Program-made: the position numbers and the translations under genes
Origin: JAVBLP01 sp031553505
Lineage (GTDB): Bacteria; Elusimicrobiota; Endomicrobiia; Endomicrobiales; Endomicrobiaceae
Direction of reading: 5' to 3'
Assembly (NCBI GenBank): GCA_031553505.1
Contig: JAVBLP010000003.1
Span: forward strand, 1-64,000
Length of the DNA: 64,000 nucleotides
The notes under the pieces: generated by a model
What the model saw: the letters and a program-made list of their open reading frames with translations, nothing else
Database searches by the model: none
Told to the model about the DNA's origin: nothing
Shown here: piece after piece, positions 58,671 to 64,000 of the stretch
Layout: each line of letters starts with the position of its first letter
How positions within the stretch are numbered: the first letter of the stretch is position 1

Positions 58671-59144
58671 ATGAAAAAGCCTATTCTTTTGGCGGTAATT
58701 TTAGTTGCCGCCGACCAGATAACTAAATTTTTTGCTGACACTTTTGTAAGATACGGTTCTTCAGTAAGTGTTGTACCGTTTTTTGATTTTTTCAATATAA
58801 CCAATGTCAGAAATACAGGCGCGGCATTCAGTATGTTTCAGGGGCGCAATGTTTTGTTTTTGATTGTAATAATAGTGTTTTTGACGGTTGTAGGCATATG
58901 GCTTTCTAAAAACCATAAACAGCTTTCTGCACTTCAAAAATACGCTTTTGCTTTGATTCTTGCCGGAGGCGCCGGTAATTTAATTGACAGGATTTTTCGC
59001 GGCGCGGTAGTAGATTTTCTTGATTTTGGCGTAAATAACCTCAGATGGCCTTCATTTAATATTGCTGATTCCTGCATATGCATTGCAGCGGCTTTAATAT
59101 TTTTGGACCTTATAAAACCTTTTTTTAAAAGGAAACAGGCTTAA
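58671..59144 (+). CDS. lspA: Lipoprotein signal peptidase
   Basis: A 157-residue membrane protease (four helices) that removes signal peptides from diacylated prolipoproteins. The catalytic Asp pair is in GGAGNLIDRIFRGAVVDFLD and FNIADSCICIAAALI, and the first conserved box is NTGAAFSMFQG. It follows ileS directly and is two bases ahead of lgt, so both lipoprotein-processing enzymes are made from one message. Confidence 0.95.
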   Translation: MKKPILLAVILVAADQITKFFADTFVRYGSSVSVVPFFDFFNITNVRNTGAAFSMFQGRNVLFLIVIIVFLTVVGIWLSKNHKQLSALQKYAFALILAGGAGNLIDRIFRGAVVDFLDFGVNNLRWPSFNIADSCICIAAALIFLDLIKPFFKRKQA

Positions 59145-59146
59145 AC

Positions 59147-59914
59147 ATGCACCCGATCATGCTCAGTTTAGGAAGTATCACGGTTTACACCTACGGCTTT
59201 TTTATAGCTGTGGGCTTTTTAACGGCTTTTTATTACATATCCTACAGCCTGAAAAAATCAAACAACAAGATAATATCGCAGGAAGATTTATACTCGCTTT
59301 TTTTGTACGCAATAATCGCAGCCATTGTCGGCGCTAGGCTTTTGTACGTTTTAGTAAACATAAAAGATTTTATTGCCGCTCCGTTAAGTGTGTTTAAAGT
59401 ATGGCAGGGGGGGCTTGTTTACTATGGCGGGTTTATCGCTGCCGCCGCTTTTATAATTTTTTACGCGAAAAAGAAGAAAATACCGCTTGGAAAACTCAGC
59501 GATATTGTAGCTCCGGCGCTTGCTCTCGGTCACCTTTTCGGCAGGATAGGCTGCTTTTTCGCAGGCTGCTGTTACGGAAAAACTTGTGATTTGCCGTGGG
59601 CTGTTGTTTTTACTGACGCTCATTCTTTGGCGGTAAAAGGCATTGCTGTCCATCCTACGCAGCTTTATGAAGCTTTCGGAAACCTTGTTATTTTTGCCGT
59701 TCTTTACTTTTACAATAGAAAGAATCACGCGGCAGGGAAAACCTTTGCGCTTTATCTCGTATTTTACGCGGTCCTGCGCTTTTCGATAGAATTTTTCAGG
59801 GGAGATTTCCGTGGCGCGGTTTTTGCGGGACTTTCAATATCTCAGACTGTTTCCATATTCCTTCTTTTTTCAGGACTTTTTATAATTTACAGGGCAGATA
59901 AACATGGAAAATAA
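59147..59914 (+). CDS. lgt: Prolipoprotein diacylglyceryl transferase
   Basis: A 255-residue membrane enzyme that adds diacylglycerol to the lipobox Cys, the step before LspA. The Lgt signature is HLFGRIGCFFAGCCYGKTCD, with the essential Arg of GRIG; WQGGLVYYGGFIAAAAFI and AVHPTQLYEAFGNLVIF are the other conserved runs. About seven membrane helices are visible. Its end overlaps the pseudouridine synthase gene by 11 bases. Confidence 0.95.
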   Translation: MHPIMLSLGSITVYTYGFFIAVGFLTAFYYISYSLKKSNNKIISQEDLYSLFLYAIIAAIVGARLLYVLVNIKDFIAAPLSVFKVWQGGLVYYGGFIAAAAFIIFYAKKKKIPLGKLSDIVAPALALGHLFGRIGCFFAGCCYGKTCDLPWAVVFTDAHSLAVKGIAVHPTQLYEAFGNLVIFAVLYFYNRKNHAAGKTFALYLVFYAVLRFSIEFFRGDFRGAVFAGLSISQTVSIFLLFSGLFIIYRADKHGK

Positions 59915-60785
59915 GATTGTTTATGAAAAATTTGAACGCGAAAGGGTAGATTTGTTTCTGGCATCCCTTTATAAAGAGTATTCCCGTTCTTATTTCCAGA
60001 AACTTTCCGAAAAGAATAAGGTTTTGGTCAATGGCAAAGCGGTTCTTTCCAGCCACAAGCTTAAACGCGGCGACATTATTGAATTTGAGTTTGAAAAAGA
60101 AGAAAAACTAGATATCATTCCTGAAAAAATTAAGCTTGATATTATTTATGAAGATGGTGATATAGTAATCGTAAACAAAGAACCCGGCATAGTAGTACAC
60201 CCTTCTTACGGCCATCCTTCGGGCACTCTTCTCAACGCGCTTATGGCGCATTCGAAAGGCAAATACAATCCGTATCTTGTGCACAGGCTGGATAAAGACA
60301 CTTCGGGCCTTATCATATTTGCTAAAAATGAAAAGGCAAAGATAAGCATATCGAAACAACTCCAAAACAGAACGGTAAAAAAGATTTATTATGCCGCGGT
60401 TAAAGGCACCATTGTAGAAAATAAAGGCAGGATAGAAGCGCCGCTTGGCAGGTCGCCTCTTAACAGGAAGATAATGTCCGTTAATCCTTTGGCCACAAAA
60501 ATGGCTGTTTCAGAGTTTAAAGTCATAGCAAGAAAAGAAGATTTTACGCTTGTTGAAGTAAGGATTATAACCGGGAGGACGCACCAGATAAGAAGCCATA
60601 TGAAGTATATTAACCATCCTGTAGTTGGCGATAAACAGTATGGCGGCCCTGAAACGATAGCCGGCAAAACCTATGGCAGGCAGATGCTTCACGCTTACAG
60701 CGTAACTTTTACCCATCCGAATACTTGCAAAACTGTTGAATTTCACGCCCCTTTACCCAAAGATATGAAGGAAATATTTGGCTGA
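59904..60785 (+). CDS. RluA/RluD-family 23S rRNA pseudouridine synthase
   Basis: A 293-residue enzyme. An S4 RNA-binding domain at 12-75 (ERVDLFLASLYKEYSRSYFQ, VNGKAV, LKRGDIIEFEF) precedes the catalytic domain. Asp130 in LVHRLDKDTSGLIIFAKN is the nucleophile of the RluA class. RIITGRTHQIRSHMKYINHP and GRQMLHAYSVTFTHP complete the site. The S4 domain and length fit RluD, which modifies helix 69 of 23S rRNA, but other RluA members cannot be excluded. Confidence 0.9.
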   Translation: MENKIVYEKFERERVDLFLASLYKEYSRSYFQKLSEKNKVLVNGKAVLSSHKLKRGDIIEFEFEKEEKLDIIPEKIKLDIIYEDGDIVIVNKEPGIVVHPSYGHPSGTLLNALMAHSKGKYNPYLVHRLDKDTSGLIIFAKNEKAKISISKQLQNRTVKKIYYAAVKGTIVENKGRIEAPLGRSPLNRKIMSVNPLATKMAVSEFKVIARKEDFTLVEVRIITGRTHQIRSHMKYINHPVVGDKQYGGPETIAGKTYGRQMLHAYSVTFTHPNTCKTVEFHAPLPKDMKEIFG

Positions 60786-60916
60786 CCTGTTTGATAAACC
60801 CGATTTATAGTGTCTAAATATATCTGTAGTTGTGAAAATAATGTGAATTTTTCTTAAAGGCATATATCATGATAAAGAAAAATTTTCTTAATGTTACAGA
60901 TAAGTTAATTTAATGT

Positions 60917-60953
60917 AAAAGGTATTTCTGCGTATCTAGAAATGCCTTTTTTT
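60917..60953 (+). terminator. Terminator of the ileS-lspA-lgt-rluD-like group
   Basis: AAAAGGTATTTCT pairs with AGAAATGCCTTTT (one T-G wobble), followed by TTTATTT. It lies 130 bases after the pseudouridine synthase; nothing else is recognised in that gap. Confidence 0.85.
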
Positions 60954-61028
60954 ATTTGTATAAACAATAATCAGGCTTCTTTGGAAATGCGGTTTGCACA
61001 GGAAAAGATTATTAAAAAGGAGAAATGT

Positions 61029-62101
61029 ATGTTAAATGCAAAAAAGCTGTTTGCCATTCTGTGTGCCTTATGTTTATCGTGTAATTTGGTTTTTGCCGCT
61101 GATAAAGTTACAGATAAAAAACTGTTGCCACAAAGCCGGCAACCGATATAACAGCTCAAAAGAATGCAGCTGTTTTAAACCAGCTGCCTTTTGACAATAC
61201 GCAGGATTTTGAGGACGCAAAAAAAGGTTTTGTAGCTACCGATAAAACCCCGATAAAAGTTAAAAATTCTGATTTTACCGCATGGGACATCTCATGGTGG
61301 TCATTTATAAAAGAAGGCGATAGCGCGCCTTCTTCCGTAAATCCAAGCATGTGGCGCCAGGCGCAGATAAATATGAACAACGGTTTGTTTAAAGTTACCG
61401 ATAAGTTTTATCAGGTGCGCGGTTTTGACCTTGCCAATATGAATATAATTGAAGGTAAGACCGGGATCATTATAACAGATCCGCTTACCTGCGAAGAAAC
61501 CTCAAGAGCGGCTTTGGCGCTGTACAGAAAAATAATAAAGTTTGGGTGATAATTATTACTGTTGTTGCCGTGTTAGTAATCCTTTCCGTTTACGGCATGA
61601 GCCAACTGGAATCTTTTTACAGGACAATGACGCTTGCAAGCATGCCTATGCAGATTATTGTCGCTTTTGCCAGCGCCGCCGCGTTTGTTTTTATGTATAT
61701 GACTTTTTTAAGGGGCGGTTTTCGGCACGGTAAGCCCTGAAACGGTAAGAGCGATGTCGATTGATATGATATTCGATTTTTTAGGTATTAAAATAAATTC
61801 TAAAGCGGTTAACGGAAAAACTATAAAGATGAATTTCATATTCACCGATACAAAAGATAAATATGCCGTTACGCTTGAAAACAGCGTATTGATATATTCT
61901 GCCGGCAAACAGCTTAAAGATGCAGATGTTACGCTTACGCTGTCAAAAGAAACTTTAAACAGCATTGTCATGGGTACAACCGACTTTGCTAAAGCAATTA
62001 AAGACGGTTCAGTAAAACTGTCTGGAAACGCAAAAGTTTTAGACGGTTTTGACGGATATTTTGAAAAATTTGACCCTGAGTTTAACATAGTTACGCCGTA
62101 A
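61029..62101 (+). pseudogene. Decayed alkyl sulfatase (SdsA1/BDS1-like), core deleted
   Basis: The start is intact: AAGGAG, then MLNAKKLFAILCALCLSCNL and a signal peptide. After about 36 codons the frame breaks near 61130. It continues in another frame with typical alkyl-sulfatase sequence (FDNTQDFEDAKKGFVATDK, NPSMWRQAQINMNNGLFKV, YQVRGFDLANMNIIEGKTGI) as far as ALALYRK. A second shift in an A run near 61528 would restore RKNNKV. The metallo-beta-lactamase core with the HxHxDH zinc site is absent. In its place are about 60 codons of a membrane-protein-like fragment (FYRTMTLASMPMQIIVAFAS). From 61720 the sulfatase C-terminus resumes (SPETVRAMSIDMIFDFLGIK, the SCP2-like domain) to its natural stop. 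Some 370 residues are missing, so the enzyme cannot work. Confidence 0.85.
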
Positions 62102-62115
62102 TATGCTATAAAACC

Positions 62116-62155
62116 AAAAAGCGGCTTAAGGATTTTATCCTTAAGCCGCTTTTTT
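62116..62155. terminator. Bidirectional terminator
   Basis: A perfect 17-pair stem (AAAAAGCGGCTTAAGGA / TCCTTAAGCCGCTTTTT) with A and T runs on both sides. It separates the sulfatase pseudogene from the convergent yjbQ. Confidence 0.93.
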
Positions 62156-62167
62156 TGATATTTATGC

Positions 62168-62566
62168 TTATCCCGTAATTATTTTAACCCATGCTTGCCT
62201 GTTTCTCGGGCCGTCAAATTCGCAGAAATAAACTCCCTGCCATGTTCCGAGTTTTAATTCTCTGTTTTTAATTATCAGTGTCTGCGATGTTCCGATAAGA
62301 CTTGATTTTATATGAGCATCGGAGTTTCCTTCCATATGCCGGTAGTTTTTATCAAGAGGGGATATGCGTTCCAAACCGCTTATCATATCTGTGCAAACAT
62401 CCGGATCGGCGTTTTCATTAATCGTTATCGCGGCTGTAGTATGGGGCGTATAAACAAGGCAAATTCCGTTTTCTGTTCCGACTTTCTTTATTGTTTCGCT
62501 GATTTTGCCCGTAATGTTTATTAATTCTTCTCTCTTTGAAGTTTTTATTTGCAGTTCAATCAGCAT
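62168..62566 (-). CDS. YjbQ family protein (UPF0047)
   Basis: A 132-residue protein with the family pattern GICLVYTPHTTAAITINENA, then GNSDAHIKSSLIGTSQTL and GTWQGVYFCEFDGPRNRQ. The conserved His and Glu positions form a metal-like pocket. Family members show weak thiamine phosphate synthase activity, but their true role is not settled. It lies eight bases downstream of rsmG on the same strand, so the two are probably cotranscribed. Confidence 0.92.
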   Translation of the reverse strand: MLIELQIKTSKREELINITGKISETIKKVGTENGICLVYTPHTTAAITINENADPDVCTDMISGLERISPLDKNYRHMEGNSDAHIKSSLIGTSQTLIIKNRELKLGTWQGVYFCEFDGPRNRQAWVKIITG

Positions 62567-62573
62567 AAATCCT

Positions 62574-63320
62574 CTATAAAGGTTTTTTTTCGGGGATGCC
62601 GGTTTTGCGCGGATACTGCGCGGGAGTATCTTTATATTTTTTAAATGTAAGGATGCAGTAATCCAAATCCTGTTCCGGCAGTTTGTAAGGAATTATATTT
62701 TCAAGTTTTGCCCCTAAATGCTTCAAGGCGGTCTTTACTGAAGGCAGCCCTTCCTCGGGGCTTTCAGCAGAATTTTTAGTTTTGTGTACTATAAAATGCC
62801 CGCCGACTTTAAGCAGCGGAATAGAAATTTCAAGATTTGGGGAAAATTTGCTTACCGCGCGCGAAAGTACAAAATCGCACCTCTGCCTGTAATTGGGGCT
62901 TTGGCCTATCTCTTCGGCGCGCGTATTAAGCACTTTTATGTCAAAACCGAGCTTTTTATTTGTATCATCCAAAAATACGCATTTTTTTGTTATAGACTCA
63001 ACAAGCGTAAGGTTTATTTCGGGCAAGGCAATTTTTACCGGAATTCCGGGCATTCCTGAACCTGTTCCAAGGTCAATAACTTTTATATTTTGGCTGTTTG
63101 TAATGTCCGTTATGGCTTTAGCGCTATATAAAGAATCACAAAAATGCCTGTAAATTAAATCATTTTCAGTTTTAAACGATATTAAATTAAACTTTTGATT
63201 CCATTCTAAAAGATTGTTAAAATATATCTTAAAGCCATTAAGTCGCTCCTCCGAAAAAGAAGGCAGTATGTTTTTTTGAACGTGATCCGTAAAATTTTTA
63301 AAAAGTTCATTATTTTCCAT
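62574..63320 (-). CDS. rsmG: 16S rRNA (guanine-527-N7)-methyltransferase
   Basis: A 248-residue RsmG/GidB protein, which methylates G527 of 16S rRNA; its loss gives low-level streptomycin resistance in other bacteria. NLLEWNQKFNLISFKTENDL and RHFCDSLYSAKAI are the usual N-terminal run. The AdoMet site is VIDLGTGSGMPGIPVKIALP, followed by LTLVESITKKCVFLDD and VLSRAVSKF. The C-terminal 30 residues (DTPAQYPRKTGIPEKKPL) match the family's PRKxGxPxKxPL end, so the gene is complete. Confidence 0.95.
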   Translation of the reverse strand: MENNELFKNFTDHVQKNILPSFSEERLNGFKIYFNNLLEWNQKFNLISFKTENDLIYRHFCDSLYSAKAITDITNSQNIKVIDLGTGSGMPGIPVKIALPEINLTLVESITKKCVFLDDTNKKLGFDIKVLNTRAEEIGQSPNYRQRCDFVLSRAVSKFSPNLEISIPLLKVGGHFIVHKTKNSAESPEEGLPSVKTALKHLGAKLENIIPYKLPEQDLDYCILTFKKYKDTPAQYPRKTGIPEKKPL

Positions 63321-63381
63321 TCGGAAATACTACCAAATATTGATTGAAAAATAAATATAATTAAGTTATTTTAAAAAAGCA

Positions 63382-64000
63382 ATGAAAAAAATATTAGCCG
63401 TGTTAATTACCATGTGTCTTGAGGCGTCCGCTTTTGGCATTGCGGACATATCTTCCATGCTTCAAAAAAATAATTCCGACCCGCTATATAATTTCGGAAG
63501 CGTAACCGCTTTTGAAAATTTTGATTCTCCTTCTTCCGCTGTAATTGTACAAGACCTCCACTGCCATCCGCAGGTACAGAGAAACATAAGCGAAATACTC
63601 ACGCGCCTGTATGAAAGCTACAATGTGCAAAATATCTTTATGGAAGGCGCTTACGGGGAAATTGATTTCAGCTGGATGAAGATATTTTCCGATAAAACTT
63701 TTGCTGATGCCACGGTTGACGCTCTGTTGAAAGACGGAAAGCTTACCGGAGGCGAATATTTCGCATATCAAAAAGATGTTAACGGGATTTTAAAAGGAAT
63801 GGAAAATAAAAATATTCATGAGAAAAACCTTGAACGCCTTGCTTTTATAATTAAGGAAAAACCTGCCATAACGGAAATTCTTTCCGAAATGGGCAAAGAT
63901 TTGAAAGGCGAACAGAAAATGTATTACTCAGCGTTCAATAAAAAACTTGCAAGGCTTACAAAGGATTATAAAGAAGGAAAACTGGATTCGCAGGAATACT
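63382..64000 (+). CDS. Secreted protein of unknown function (partial, 3' end outside window)
   Basis: The first 206 codons of an open frame. Residues 1-18 (MKKILAVLITMCLEASAFG) are a signal peptide. The next part has VIVQDLHCHPQVQRNISEIL and FMEGAYGEIDFSWMKIF, then a long helical, Lys/Glu-rich stretch. The QDLHCHP and EGAYG runs recall the GE.H and E-rich motifs of TraB/ChaN-like proteins, but the match is too weak to name a family. No ribosome site is clear ahead of the ATG. The rest lies outside the window. Confidence 0.7.
   Translation, partial: MKKILAVLITMCLEASAFGIADISSMLQKNNSDPLYNFGSVTAFENFDSPSSAVIVQDLHCHPQVQRNISEILTRLYESYNVQNIFMEGAYGEIDFSWMKIFSDKTFADATVDALLKDGKLTGGEYFAYQKDVNGILKGMENKNIHEKNLERLAFIIKEKPAITEILSEMGKDLKGEQKMYYSAFNKKLARLTKDYKEGKLDSQEY

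Noticed and set aside
61546..61740. Independent small membrane-protein gene
   Set aside because: It has no ribosome site, starts inside sulfatase-derived sequence and is flanked in phase by the two sulfatase halves; better read as an inserted or fused fragment.

Overview
The window looks like chromosome from a small-genome, Gram-negative-type bacterium. Coding genes are dense and often overlap by 4 bases (ATGA). Outer-membrane features are plentiful: three OmpA-domain proteins, a giant autotransporter-like protein and a signal-peptide beta-barrel candidate. The gene mix (two-subunit class I fumarase next to malic enzyme, type III pantothenate kinase, groES-groEL under a CIRCE-like operator, Pmp-like autotransporter) and the overall style would fit an Elusimicrobiota/Endomicrobium-type organism. 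That placement is an inference; no rRNA is present to confirm it.

Layout. 1-15.9 kb is core sequence: the tail of an OmpA-domain protein, mtnP-cdd-Na/Pi transporter, a DJ-1-like protein and a cyclophilin on the minus strand, valS, a 2262-residue Pmp-like autotransporter, then rph-rdgB running straight into tRNA-Pro(TGG). 15.95-38.36 kb is an integrative element inserted in the 3' end of tRNA-Pro. A 16-base direct repeat of the tRNA end marks both borders, a tyrosine integrase sits next to attL, and 11-base repeats lie near both ends.

The element has four parts. The first is an integration and replication module: integrase, excisionase-like HTH protein, a possible phage gene II-like replication protein, a small coupled ORF, and an upstream dyad and iteron-like repeats. 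The second is a defence module. It holds a type I restriction-modification operon (hsdM, a membrane protein, hsdS, hsdR) transcribed away from a DUF2130 coiled-coil protein and an RloC/PrrC-like ATPase (candidate anticodon nuclease). The third is an unusual cassette: a highly structured leader RNA with mutually exclusive hairpins, a 77-residue Asp-box protein, a membrane protein with two copies of a GYLYFID module, and a solenoid-repeat protein. The fourth is a set of small phage-type genes on the minus strand followed by an AbiEi/AbiEii toxin-antitoxin pair next to attR.

38.4-64 kb is core again: a LexA-like regulator, a secreted SpoVG-domain protein in operon with two membrane diguanylate cyclases, a MalK/UgpC-type ABC ATPase, malic enzyme with fumarase, coaX and a putative outer-membrane protein, groES-groEL, two tandem coiled-coil OmpA-domain proteins, yggS-proC-DUF167-ileS-lspA-lgt-rluD-like, a decayed alkyl sulfatase, and yjbQ and rsmG on the minus strand. 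The window ends inside a secreted protein of unknown function.

Regulation visible in the sequence: several good sigma70-type promoters (groES is a perfect TTGACA-N17-TATAAT), a CIRCE-like operator, an AbiE promoter inside an inverted repeat, and many strong hairpin terminators. The strongest candidates for undescribed biology are the structured RNA plus its downstream cassette (31.8-34.6 kb) and the divergent restriction/anticodon-nuclease-like arrangement (21-31.8 kb).
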